DNA of 64,000 nt. Origin: JAKAGZ01 sp963748105. GTDB lineage: Bacteria; Bacteroidota; Ignavibacteria; Ignavibacteriales; Ignavibacteriaceae. Position numbers and translations under genes: made by a program. Below, piece after piece: positions 17,671 to 26,479 of the stretch. The DNA lies in assembly GCA_963748105.1 (NCBI GenBank), contig CAVVHP010000010.1, positions 62,001 through 126,000 of the forward strand. The letters are read 5' to 3'. Within the stretch, counting starts at the first letter, position 1; each line of letters starts with the position of its first letter. The notes under the pieces are model-generated. The model searched no databases. It was not told the DNA's origin and saw only the letters and a program-made list of their open reading frames with translations.

Positions 17671-18291
17671 TCACTTTCCCAGAACAATTATGTGAGCTGT
17701 ATATGGGGCATTCTTAATTTCTATTAATACTTTGAATCCGGCTCGTTTGGCAAGCCCGGCAATTCCTTCCCCTGCAAGGTAAGATTTAAAATTTCTGTAA
17801 TGGTCTCTTCCCGCGGCAAATTCAATTACCTCATTTAATCCGCTCCAGAAACCTCCCGGTCTCGGGAAAAGATAATCACCAATGATAATTTTATCAGCAA
17901 CCTGTGCAATTTCATTCAGAAGGATTTCCCTTTCTTTTTTATTTACTTCGTGAATTACATAAGTCATTACAGCAAAATCAAAATGTTCTTTTCCTTCGGA
18001 TATAATTTCTTTCACAGTTTTATGCTGAAATGAGATTTTAGAATCGGAATTTCCTGATAGTGTTAAATTTGCTCTGCTTATGTTTCTTTTAGAAAGATCA
18101 ATACCCAGAATTGAGTTGCAATTATCCTTAATAAAAAACGAAAAACGTCCAGTCCCGCAGCCAACATCCAGAATTTTAGAATCTACATCAACCAGGTTTT
18201 TAATTTCCCCGAACAGCCTGTCCTGATTTGGCGCGATAAATTTATCATAAAACCATCCATCGTACCAGTGATCTTTGTTGAACTCCGTCAT
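17671..18291 (-). CDS. Class I SAM-dependent methyltransferase
   Basis: About 206 residues from the ATG at 18291, chosen over an in-frame TTG at 18348 because AAGGA lies eight bases upstream. Motif I (ILDVGCGTGRFSF) and the acidic residue ending strand 2 (ILGIDLS) show a Rossmann-fold methyltransferase that binds S-adenosylmethionine. The acceptor is not evident; the fold resembles ubiquinone/menaquinone-type and small-molecule methyltransferases. It is monocistronic, with 156 bases of AT-rich DNA on each side. Confidence 0.87.
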   Translation of the reverse strand: MTEFNKDHWYDGWFYDKFIAPNQDRLFGEIKNLVDVDSKILDVGCGTGRFSFFIKDNCNSILGIDLSKRNISRANLTLSGNSDSKISFQHKTVKEIISEGKEHFDFAVMTYVIHEVNKKEREILLNEIAQVADKIIIGDYLFPRPGGFWSGLNEVIEFAAGRDHYRNFKSYLAGEGIAGLAKRAGFKVLIEIKNAPYTAHIIVLGK

Positions 18292-18504
18292 ATTAAATCC
18301 TTGAAAGTAGTATATGGATTCCCTTAAATTACCGATAAGTTTGAACAAATATAAAAATATAAATATTCAATCAGCAACTATCTTTTACACATTATAATTT
18401 ATTCGATGAATAAATTAAAATTCAGCTCACATTGAATTTTATTATATTTCAAATTAAAATAAACGGGAGCTATATTTTCGGGGGGATAATATCGGGGAAT
18501 TATT

Positions 18505-18993
18505 ATGAAAATTGCAGATAAAATTAAAGACTTACAGCCTCTCAATATGGAATTATATGACGGTTCTTTTGTATCAGGTAAACAGCAGGATTATATACAG
18601 TTGCAATATTATTTTGATAAAGTTACAAGCAAACTTATAACAAAAATATATTTTACAAAAAATGCACAGGGAGCGCCTTTAAGAGTCCACGGCGGTGCTA
18701 TCTCAGCTGTTCTCGATGAAACAATGGGAATAATAACTTTTCTAAATTTCAGTCCTGCAGTAACTGCTAATTTATCAATTAATTTCATCAAACCACTTAA
18801 AGTTGAAAAAGATGTTTTTGTAGAAACCTGGATTGAAGAAAATAATGACAAGAAATATTTGATAAAAGGTATAATGGTCACAGAAGATGAAACACTTGTA
18901 GCTGAAGCCAGCGGTGTATTCATTAAAATGCCGATGGATAAAGTTGCTGAATACCAGGATTACTACAGAAAATTCAAAGCTGACCTGGAATAA
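18505..18993 (+). CDS. Hotdog-fold thioesterase, PaaI-like
   Basis: 162 residues with a single hotdog domain. The motif VHGGAISAVLDETMG (near residues 55-70) is the PaaI/YbgC-type active region, which hydrolyses acyl-CoA thioesters; the matching second strand TANLSINFIKPLK follows. An RBS-like GGGG lies about 10 bases before the ATG. The acyltransferase that follows 49 bases later on the same strand suggests linked lipid metabolism. The natural acyl-CoA cannot be read from sequence. Confidence 0.87.
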   Translation: MKIADKIKDLQPLNMELYDGSFVSGKQQDYIQLQYYFDKVTSKLITKIYFTKNAQGAPLRVHGGAISAVLDETMGIITFLNFSPAVTANLSINFIKPLKVEKDVFVETWIEENNDKKYLIKGIMVTEDETLVAEASGVFIKMPMDKVAEYQDYYRKFKADLE

Positions 18994-19042
18994 TAAGCGT
19001 AGCTTTAAGAGTTTTATATTTATTTTTTAGGATCTTAAACTT

Positions 19043-19636
19043 ATGTCCGTTCCAATTGCAGTTCAAAAATCAGGATTGATTAGAAAACTTGCAAAGTTGA
19101 TTTTTAGAATAATAGGCTGGCAATCTTATATTATCACTCCCCCAACTTCAAGTTATTTATTTATCGGTGCGCCGCATACAACTAACTGGGATTTCGGAAT
19201 TCTTATGCTGTTTGCAACAGCAAATAAGATCCCGGTTCACTGGATGGGCAAAGACTCTTTATTTAAGGGGCCGCTGGGATTTATTATTTCTGCCCTAGGT
19301 GGAATACCCGTAAACAGAAATGCCCGGTCAAATTTTGTCGACCAGGCAGCAGAAATGTTTGCCAAAGAAGATGAGTTGATAATTGCAATGGCACCCGAGG
19401 GTACGAGAGGCAAAACAACACGCTGGCGTACCGGTTTTTATTACATCGCGCTCAAAGCAAAAGTACCGATTGTAATGGCATATTTGGATTATAAAAAGAA
19501 AATATGTGGACTTGGGCCCGCTATTATTCCAACCGGAGATATTAATGCCGATTTTGAAAAGATAAAGGATTTCTACAAAGACTTCACGGGCAAGTATCCT
19601 GAAAAACAGGGTGAGATAAAACTTACCGAAAATTGA
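19043..19636 (+). CDS. PlsC-like 1-acyl-glycerol-phosphate acyltransferase family protein
   Basis: 197 residues of the lysophospholipid acyltransferase family. The HX4D catalytic motif is present as HTTNWD (near residue 45), and the substrate-binding block is APEGTRGKTTRWRTGF (near residue 113). The short length and lack of extra membrane helices match small PlsC-like proteins that resemble a glycerol-phosphate acyltransferase core. Probably acylates a lipid precursor at the inner membrane. The TTAGGATC before the ATG offers a weak RBS. Confidence 0.86.
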   Translation: MSVPIAVQKSGLIRKLAKLIFRIIGWQSYIITPPTSSYLFIGAPHTTNWDFGILMLFATANKIPVHWMGKDSLFKGPLGFIISALGGIPVNRNARSNFVDQAAEMFAKEDELIIAMAPEGTRGKTTRWRTGFYYIALKAKVPIVMAYLDYKKKICGLGPAIIPTGDINADFEKIKDFYKDFTGKYPEKQGEIKLTEN

Positions 19637-19665
19637 TAAATTACTTTTGACGTTGGTCCAAAATC

Positions 19666-19690
19666 AAAAAAACTCCTGCAAAACAGAAGT
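19666..19690 (-). terminator. Intrinsic terminator of tRNA-Leu
   Basis: On the minus strand, ACTTCTG and CAGGAGT pair fully (one U-G pair) around a five-base loop and are followed by seven Ts. It begins nine bases past the tRNA 3' end. Confidence 0.75.
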
Positions 19691-19698
19691 ATTTTTCG

Positions 19699-19782
19699 TG
19701 CCCAAAGGGGGACTCGAACCCCCACCCAAGTACATGGACTAGACCCTGAACCTAGCGCGTCTACCAATTCCGCCATTTGGGC
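19699..19782 (-). tRNA. tRNA-Leu (anticodon CAG)
   Basis: 84 bases including the discriminator A. The acceptor stem pairs GCCCAAA with TTTGGGC; the D-arm region is GGCGGAATTGGTAGACGC; the anticodon stem CTAGG/TCTAG holds the loop TTCAGGG with anticodon CAG; a long class II variable arm follows; the T arm is GGGGG-TTCGAGT-CCCCC. CCA is not encoded and must be added enzymatically. It decodes CUG. Confidence 0.96.
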
Positions 19783-19910
19783 AATAAATCAAGTAACAAA
19801 ATTAAGAAATTTTGTGATCAAATTTACAATTAAATAAACCTTTAATCACTAATTCCGAATTCAAAATTCAACAACTTTTTCCTACTTCCTATTCTTCGGT
19901 TTCCAGCAAT

Positions 19911-22178
19911 TTACCAACCGGAATCCCCTTTATTGTCTTCCTCCTTAATTTTTCCACCTGTATGTATTTCACATTTTCGTGGAAGATTTTTAGAATTAAT
20001 TATGTCAGTTACAATATTAGGGCAGTAAGGAGTTGCCAGCCTTGTATCTCCCTGGTCCATAGATTCTTTGCAGAACTGTGTGGAAATCACGCCGGGAGCG
20101 AGATGGAAATATTCTACCGGAAGATTTAATTCTTTGTAAGCACCTTCCATAAACATCGCCCATATCGGCATAGCTGCACGCCCTCCCTGCCCATATGAAG
20201 CAGTAAATTTAACACGGTGATCATCAAAACCAACCCATACCCCTGCGGCAAGTTTTGGAGTAAATCCTACAAACCATGCATCTGCAAAATCCTGTGTAGA
20301 TCCGGTTTTTCCAGCTGCAGGATACTGGAAATATCTTCTTACTCCTGCTCCGGTTCCGTCATTAATTACATCTTCCATCATATTTGTAACAATCGATGCA
20401 GTCTGAGGAGAAACCGCTTCTTTATAATTCGGAACAAACTGATCTATAAGAATTCCATATCTGTCTTCTATTTTTAAAATTGAAATTGGTGAAACATGCA
20501 CGCCTTTATTTGCCAGCGTTCCATATGCAGATGTAATTTCCAGCGGCGTAACTTCTGATGTACCAAGAGCAATTGAAGGATATGGCCCGAGTGGTGAATC
20601 AATTCCCATATTTTTTGCAAACTTAACTACCTGGGCTGGTGGAGCAATGTCACTGATAGTCATTCTGCCTGCAATAACATTAAGCGAATGAGCCAGCCCG
20701 TATCGTAAAGTAGTATACCCACCGTACTCACCTGTTTCAAAATTATCGGGTGACCATCCATTATAATCAAATTTTTGATTTAGTAATGTGTAAGTAGGAA
20801 AATATCCATTATCAATTGCAACGGTGTAAACAAAAGGTTTAAATGCTGAGCCCGGCTGCCTTCTGATTCCTGTGGCGTGATTCAATCCTCTTCCAAAAAC
20901 CTGATTATATCCGCCAACCATTGCTTTGATCTGACCATTAGTCGGATCGAGCGCAACAAACCCCACCTGTATCCTGGTTGCGTCTTCTTTAACTTTATCA
21001 ATAAACTCCTTATCATTTTTCAGTTTGTTATAGACTAAAGCTTTTTCCTGCGGTGTGGGTGCTTCCTTATAATTTTCCGAATTTTTTATATCTCTATCAA
21101 GAATACTTGCAAGCAAATCCCTGTTTTTCTTCCAGCTCCATTTTTTATCGAATAATTCCTGGTACTCTTTTATATGCTTTGCGGCGGCTTTGTTCGCAAT
21201 CTTCTGCATTCTTGAGTCGAGTGAAGTGTAAATGTTAAGCCCATCACGATAGAGGTCGTAGCCGTATTTGTCTGCCATAGCTTGCATTTTCTGTCGGATA
21301 TACTCCATAAAATAAGGAGCAATACTTTTTGAGCTGTTCATTTTTCCGGAAGCAAGAACGATTGGTTTATTCTTCAGCTCTTCATACTTTTCCTGCGAAA
21401 GCATCCCGTTCACAACCATATTGTGCATTACAAGATTTCTCCTTGCAAGAGCGTTTTCAGGATGACTGGAAGGATTGTAATAAGTTGACGATTTCAGCAA
21501 TGCAACTAACATTGCCGCTTCAGGCAAGGTAAGGTCTTTACCTTTTTCCCCAAAATAAACTCGAGACGCAGACTCAATTCCGTAAGAACTTTTGCCAAAA
21601 TAGGAAACATTCAAATACATTTGAAGTATTTCTTTCTTAGTATAGGTCTTTTCAATTTGAACCGCAGTTATCCATTCCCTTACCTTTCTGGTTATCGTTT
21701 CAAAAATATTCTCGTGTTTTTCTTTAAGGTTATAGAGATTTTTAGCCAATTGTTGTGTAATAGTACTTGCACCTTCGTGAGAAAAAGTAAGAATATTTTT
21801 TACCATCGCTTTTGCAAAACGATCAAGATCAACACCCCAATGAGTATAAAATTTTCTATCCTCTGTAGAAATCAGAGCATTTGCCACGTAATTAGGCAGA
21901 CTATCTATATGTGTCTCAATCCTGTTTTCAATAAAAAATTGTCCCAGAACTTCCCCGTCGGAGGTATAAACTGTGCTTGCAAGCTGAGGTTTGGGGTTTT
22001 CGAGTTGTTCAAGTGATGGTAGTCCACTTATCACAATGATTGTATAAACAGCAGCACAAATGAAAATAATACCTGCAAATATCAGCTTGAATTTCCTTCC
22101 GGTTTTCTTTTTATCCTTTTTGCGTTTGGAAGGGTTCTTAAAATACTCATTCATTTCTTCATCGGATTTTTTTGCCAT
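19911..22178 (-). CDS. Class A penicillin-binding protein 1A (transglycosylase/transpeptidase)
   Basis: 755 residues. A bifunctional peptidoglycan synthase: the N-terminal Lys-rich cytoplasmic tail is followed by one membrane helix (about residues 27-50), then a family 51 glycosyltransferase with TEDRKFYTHWGVD (catalytic Glu) near residue 105 and EGASTITQQLAKNLY. The transpeptidase has the SxxK motif in PGSAFKPF, SLN, and KTGSTQDFADAWF (KTG). The gene begins one base after the lpxH-like stop, so the two form an operon. Length and layout match PBP1A-type enzymes of Bacteroidota. All catalytic residues are intact. Confidence 0.95.
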   Translation of the reverse strand: MAKKSDEEMNEYFKNPSKRKKDKKKTGRKFKLIFAGIIFICAAVYTIIVISGLPSLEQLENPKPQLASTVYTSDGEVLGQFFIENRIETHIDSLPNYVANALISTEDRKFYTHWGVDLDRFAKAMVKNILTFSHEGASTITQQLAKNLYNLKEKHENIFETITRKVREWITAVQIEKTYTKKEILQMYLNVSYFGKSSYGIESASRVYFGEKGKDLTLPEAAMLVALLKSSTYYNPSSHPENALARRNLVMHNMVVNGMLSQEKYEELKNKPIVLASGKMNSSKSIAPYFMEYIRQKMQAMADKYGYDLYRDGLNIYTSLDSRMQKIANKAAAKHIKEYQELFDKKWSWKKNRDLLASILDRDIKNSENYKEAPTPQEKALVYNKLKNDKEFIDKVKEDATRIQVGFVALDPTNGQIKAMVGGYNQVFGRGLNHATGIRRQPGSAFKPFVYTVAIDNGYFPTYTLLNQKFDYNGWSPDNFETGEYGGYTTLRYGLAHSLNVIAGRMTISDIAPPAQVVKFAKNMGIDSPLGPYPSIALGTSEVTPLEITSAYGTLANKGVHVSPISILKIEDRYGILIDQFVPNYKEAVSPQTASIVTNMMEDVINDGTGAGVRRYFQYPAAGKTGSTQDFADAWFVGFTPKLAAGVWVGFDDHRVKFTASYGQGGRAAMPIWAMFMEGAYKELNLPVEYFHLAPGVISTQFCKESMDQGDTRLATPYCPNIVTDIINSKNLPRKCEIHTGGKIKEEDNKGDSGW

Positions 22179-22179
22179 T

Positions 22180-22905
22180 TTATTTCCAGTCTACAATTTC
22201 AAATTTGTTGTCTTTAAAGATTCCGTAGCAAGGGGCATCATGCCACCAGCCAAGGTTGATATAACAACCATTTTTATAATGAATATAAGACCTGCTATGC
22301 GAGTGACCGAATAAAACAAATTCATATCCCTCATCAATTTTTCCCTTTGCAGCTTCAAACATCCCATCTTCTTCGCCATAATCTTTTTTTGAAGTATAAT
22401 CACGGCTTGTTTTGCTTATATTGCTCCCAATCGAAACACCCAAATCAGGATGTAAAATTGAATACATTTTTTGAAGAAATTTGTTCCTCATAATTTTCTT
22501 TAAGACCATGTAACCGTAATCATTTTTAACCAGTCCGTCCCCGTGGTCAATAAAAAATTTCTTCCCGTTTATAACCGTATCCACCGAATTTTCATACATT
22601 ATCGCCCCGATTTCATCACTGAAAAAATTTCTGTGCATAAAATCGTGATTCCCTATCAGGTAATGTACTTTTGTTCCACTTTCAGTCAGATCCTGCAAAG
22701 CCGTAAGAGTTCTGAAAAATCCTTTCTGATAAACTCTTTTATATTCAAACCAGTAATCGAAAAGATCGCCGACAATGTAAAGTTCCTTTGCATTTCCCTG
22801 AGCAAATTTAAAAAAATTTACAAGCAGCCTTTCCTTTCTTTTTTCTGTAGCGGCAGATTGCAGCCCTAGATGAATGTCGGATATAAAAAGATATGAGTCT
22901 TTCAC
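22180..22905 (-). CDS. lpxH: UDP-2,3-diacylglucosamine hydrolase-like metallophosphatase
   Basis: 241 residues of the calcineurin-like phosphoesterase fold. The metal-binding blocks are all present: ISDIHLGLQ, GDLFDYWFEY, GNHDFMH and LFGHSHSR. DYWFEY after GDLFD is characteristic of LpxH, which cleaves UDP-2,3-diacylglucosamine to lipid X in lipid A synthesis, and of its Bacteroidota relatives (sometimes annotated only as UDP-2,3-diacylglucosamine diphosphatase). Start is GTG at 22905. It is the first gene of a two-gene operon with PBP1A, joining outer-membrane and wall synthesis. Confidence 0.88.
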   Translation of the reverse strand: MKDSYLFISDIHLGLQSAATEKRKERLLVNFFKFAQGNAKELYIVGDLFDYWFEYKRVYQKGFFRTLTALQDLTESGTKVHYLIGNHDFMHRNFFSDEIGAIMYENSVDTVINGKKFFIDHGDGLVKNDYGYMVLKKIMRNKFLQKMYSILHPDLGVSIGSNISKTSRDYTSKKDYGEEDGMFEAAKGKIDEGYEFVLFGHSHSRSYIHYKNGCYINLGWWHDAPCYGIFKDNKFEIVDWK

Positions 22906-22974
22906 TAAATATTTTTTTTATAGTTTACAAAAAATACGGTTTAAGTAAGTTAAATAAAAGATAAAACCCCGGAC

Positions 22975-24633
22975 TTAATTATTCCTTGATAGAAATATGC
23001 CCAGCAGGCGGTTATTCGGGTCAGCCAGTACATTTACCGGTTTTTTATTACATTTGATTTCAAATTGTGATTCACGTTTAGTTACCCTGACGGTATCAAC
23101 AATGGAAGTATTATCCTCAAGATCTATTCGTAATTCCAGTGGGAAATTATAGGTGTTCACACCTGCTTGAGTTTGCTGAAGTTCCAGCTCAGCTATATAA
23201 TTGCCGTCATCTTCGTCCTCATCCCAATCATAAGTTGCCTTGATAATGCCATTCCCGTGGAATAGCCACTGGTTGAAAAATAAATTCAGGTTTTTGCCAG
23301 AAGTTTTTTCACAAATATTTTTGAAATCATCAATCGAAGCGTTTTTATATTTGTAAGCTTCAAAATAATTTCTCATAGATTTGAAGAACAAAGAATCCCC
23401 TATTTCCCACCTCAGCATATGAAGTATCCACGCTCCTTTGTCGTAAACAGTCTGAGAAAATAGTTCCTGCGGATCGTAAACTCTGTCAGAAAAACTATTA
23501 TGGAATTTACTCATCATAGTTGATCGTAATGCTGAAGGACCTGCTTCGTGCTCTGCATAAAGTGCTTCACAATATGAAGCAAATCCTTCGTTCAGCCAGA
23601 TTTCCTTCCACGATTTTAATCCCACTGCATCTCCAAACCATTGATGTGCAAGCTCGTGGGCATAAACATCATCGAAAAATTTTCTGCCCCCGATAAAATT
23701 AGAACCAATTCCAGTAATAGTCTGGTGCTCCATAGCTCCCATCTGCCATAAAAACTCAGCAACTCCGTATTTTTCTTTTATGAAAGGATATTCTCCGAAA
23801 GTTTTGGCAAAAAAGTTCATCATATCCAGATGATCGCTGAAATCGATTTTTGCATCGGTAAGCTGTGACGGGAATGCATAATATCTGATAGCCATTGTAT
23901 CGGCTTTATCCTGCGAAATATATTGATCATCAAACTCAACGTACTTTGAGGAATACAAACAAATTAAGTAGGTGGAAATGGGGTAGTAAGTTTTCCAGTG
24001 ATATGTCTTCCTGTTTCCGTTTATTGTTACGCCGATTAGTTTCCCGTTAGAGATTGAAGTCTGCGAAGAATCATTTGTGATTTTCATATCAAGCTGAGCT
24101 TTGTCATCCGGAATGTCATTACACGGAAACCAAGTAGAAGCATAGTTAGGTTCATTCAGGCTATATACAACTGACTGATCGTTTATCTGCCCGAACGCAA
24201 ATGACGATAGACCCAGCCGCTTCGGAGATCCTTCGTAAACTATATTAACAATAAATGTATCTGACTTAATTTCTGCAAGTGGAAATGATATTTGTTTTTC
24301 ACTTCTTTCATATTCCGCCGTTTTTCCATTTATTGTAGCATAAGAAATCACCATATTTTTGTAAAAATTAAGATCAAGCTGAGAAATGTTTTTATTCGTT
24401 ATCACACCGGTTATTGTTGCATTTCCTTTTATCCATCTTTTTGCCGGATAAAGATCGATCGATAAATCATACTTCAAAACATTAATGTCATATTGGTTAG
24501 AGGTAATATAACCTGATTCTGTTCCGGCAAAACTGGACAATACTTTTTTGTTTTTCTGGACCGGTCTGGCGGGAAAAATAATTAGCAAAAGAAATGTAAT
24601 TACCGCAAAAAGAAATCTATAGTTTTTTTCCAT
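22975..24633 (-). CDS. Secreted M1 family aminopeptidase
   Basis: 552 residues with an N-terminal signal or anchor. The gluzincin zinc site is intact: HELAHQWFGD with the second ligand in NEGFASYCEAL, and the upstream exopeptidase motif appears as GAMEHQ. M1 enzymes remove N-terminal residues from peptides. The protein lacks the long ERAP-type C-terminal helical domain of eukaryotic relatives and ends in a short beta-rich domain, as is common in short bacterial members. It is monocistronic on the minus strand; the 225-base divergent gap to glgC shows no recognisable motif. Confidence 0.93.
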   Translation of the reverse strand: MEKNYRFLFAVITFLLLIIFPARPVQKNKKVLSSFAGTESGYITSNQYDINVLKYDLSIDLYPAKRWIKGNATITGVITNKNISQLDLNFYKNMVISYATINGKTAEYERSEKQISFPLAEIKSDTFIVNIVYEGSPKRLGLSSFAFGQINDQSVVYSLNEPNYASTWFPCNDIPDDKAQLDMKITNDSSQTSISNGKLIGVTINGNRKTYHWKTYYPISTYLICLYSSKYVEFDDQYISQDKADTMAIRYYAFPSQLTDAKIDFSDHLDMMNFFAKTFGEYPFIKEKYGVAEFLWQMGAMEHQTITGIGSNFIGGRKFFDDVYAHELAHQWFGDAVGLKSWKEIWLNEGFASYCEALYAEHEAGPSALRSTMMSKFHNSFSDRVYDPQELFSQTVYDKGAWILHMLRWEIGDSLFFKSMRNYFEAYKYKNASIDDFKNICEKTSGKNLNLFFNQWLFHGNGIIKATYDWDEDEDDGNYIAELELQQTQAGVNTYNFPLELRIDLEDNTSIVDTVRVTKRESQFEIKCNKKPVNVLADPNNRLLGIFLSRNN

Positions 24634-24858
24634 CTATAAATTACCGCAATTCCCGAAAGTTGAATTTGTATAAGTATAATAGTAATATAAATTTAAATGC
24701 CACGAAAAAGGAACTGATTCACTTTTTATAAGTTAAAATTTAAATAAAGTCTGTTATTAAAGATAAAAAGATAAATTATTTAACATTTAAATAACAGGCT
24801 TAATCATTGCCAATAAAGCTATAAATAGATATATTTTAAGTAATTACTGGGAGATAAT

Positions 24859-26100
24859 ATGACATTTCCAGGATCTTCGATTTTAAGAGACACTGTCACG
24901 ATGGTACTGGCCGGGGGGGTCGGGGAGAGATTAAAACCATTAACTGACCAAAGAAGTAAACCTGCCGTTCCGTTTGGCGGAAAATATAGAATAATTGATT
25001 TTGCACTTTCAAATTGCCTCAACTCAGGCCTAAGAAAAATTTACGTCCTTGTTCAGTACAAATCTGATTCACTCAATCAGCATATTTTTGAAGCCTGGAG
25101 TATTTTTAATCCGGAACTCGGTGAATTTATCTACTCTGTTCCGCCGCAGAGAAAAATGACAAAAGACTGGTATCTCGGTACCGCAAACGCCATTTACCAG
25201 AACATGAATTTATTTGCGACTTACAAAGGTGTAAAATGGGTGTTGATACTTAGCGGCGATCATATTTATAAAATGGATTACCTGAAAATGCTTCAGCATC
25301 ATGTTGATACAAAATCAGATTTGTCTATGGCATGTATTGAAGTACCGAAGGATGATGCTAGCCGTTTCGGAATTGTTGGCGTAAATGAAAAACACGAAGT
25401 TGAATCATTTGTAGAAAAGCCAAAAACTCCGCCCGAACTTCCAGACTCACCCGAAAATTCTTTTGTGAATATGGGAATTTATGTATTCAATGCTGATGTG
25501 CTTACAGAAGTTATTTCGGAAATGGAGGAAAAAAATATTAAAAGTCATGATTTTGGGAATGATGTCATCCCATACATGGTAAAGAATAAATTAAAAGTAA
25601 GCGCTTATCGTTTTGAAGATGAAAACAGGAAATCGGAACCTTACTGGAGAGATATTGGAACTATTGATAGCTATTATGAAGCAAGTATGGACCTGATAAG
25701 CATCAATCCTGAATTTAATTTTTATGATTTATCCTGGCCGATGCGCACTTACCAGTTTCAGCATCCACCCGCAAAAACAGTTTCGCACGAAGGTGAGAGA
25801 GTCGGGCGTACTCTCAATTCCTTAATTTGTGATGGGACAATTGTATCCGGTGGATTAGTTGAACGCTCACTTATTGGTCCAAATGTAAAAGTGAATAGTT
25901 TTTCTTACATAACCGATTCAATTATTATGAACAATGTTAATGTCGGAAGACATGCGCGGATAAGAAGAGCAATAATTGATAAGAATGTCGTAATTCCTGA
26001 AGGTTATGAAATTGGCTTTGATTTAGAAGGTGATAAGAAAAAATTTAAGGTTACAGATAGCGGAATTGTTGTAATCGGTAAAAATCACGTACTGAGTTAA
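24859..26100 (+). CDS. glgC: Glucose-1-phosphate adenylyltransferase GlgC
   Basis: 413 residues. It makes ADP-glucose, the donor for glycogen. Motifs: GGVGERLKPLTDQRSKPAVPFGGKYRI-type start (G-rich loop at residues 14-30), the sugar-phosphate region GTANAIYQN, LSGDHIYKMDY with catalytic Asp, and FVEKP. The C-terminal left-handed beta helix is present. An RBS (GGGAG) precedes the ATG. No glgA, glgB or glgP is adjacent, so the rest of the pathway is elsewhere. Confidence 0.95.
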   Translation: MTFPGSSILRDTVTMVLAGGVGERLKPLTDQRSKPAVPFGGKYRIIDFALSNCLNSGLRKIYVLVQYKSDSLNQHIFEAWSIFNPELGEFIYSVPPQRKMTKDWYLGTANAIYQNMNLFATYKGVKWVLILSGDHIYKMDYLKMLQHHVDTKSDLSMACIEVPKDDASRFGIVGVNEKHEVESFVEKPKTPPELPDSPENSFVNMGIYVFNADVLTEVISEMEEKNIKSHDFGNDVIPYMVKNKLKVSAYRFEDENRKSEPYWRDIGTIDSYYEASMDLISINPEFNFYDLSWPMRTYQFQHPPAKTVSHEGERVGRTLNSLICDGTIVSGGLVERSLIGPNVKVNSFSYITDSIIMNNVNVGRHARIRRAIIDKNVVIPEGYEIGFDLEGDKKKFKVTDSGIVVIGKNHVLS

Positions 26101-26116
26101 AACTAATTTTCCTCAA

Positions 26117-26290
26117 TTATTTATCACAGAAATAGATAATATCATAACAAAATTTTGTGAATTCATTTTCATTTAGAAAATCTGCAGGATTAATTGTTTT
26201 TACTTTAAACCCGCCTCTTTTAATCTATCTGCAAAATCTGGCCCATAAATTCTAACGTGATCTTCCTGCCCTAATGATCACCTCCCTGAA
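26117..26290 (-). pseudogene. Decayed C-terminal fragment of a SAM methyltransferase
   Basis: Reading the minus strand of the 379-base gap before uvrC gives QEDHVRIYGPDFADRLKEAG and then, after a one-base shift in a GGG run (near 26207), KVKTINPADFLNENEF and a stop at 26117. 'GQEDHVRIYG..F..RL..AGF.V' is the recurring C-terminal pattern of a class I methyltransferase family linked to glycosyltransferase clusters. In-frame stops lie just upstream (near 26270), and no N-terminal part with motif I is found. So the remnant is truncated and frameshifted. The remaining ~190 bases toward uvrC (26291-26479) show nothing recognisable beyond the uvrC leader. Confidence 0.6.
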
Positions 26291-26479
26291 TTTACTCTAA
26301 TTTTTTCCTAAAATAGTTTTTTATCGATCAAATGAACCATTAAGAATATTCAAATTTCCTTAAACTAATTTAATGGCTTATAATAAAATTATTGCTATTT
26401 CAGGAATTCAACATCTTTGATTTCATCATTTCATAAATGCTATTTTTGTCTTAATTTAGATTCACATATAAAATGACTT

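Noticed and set aside
19573..19776. Minus-strand frame of 67 residues over tRNA-Leu
   Set aside because: It reads through the tRNA gene; the typical MAELVDALGSGSS peptide is a known false protein from tRNA-Leu sequence.
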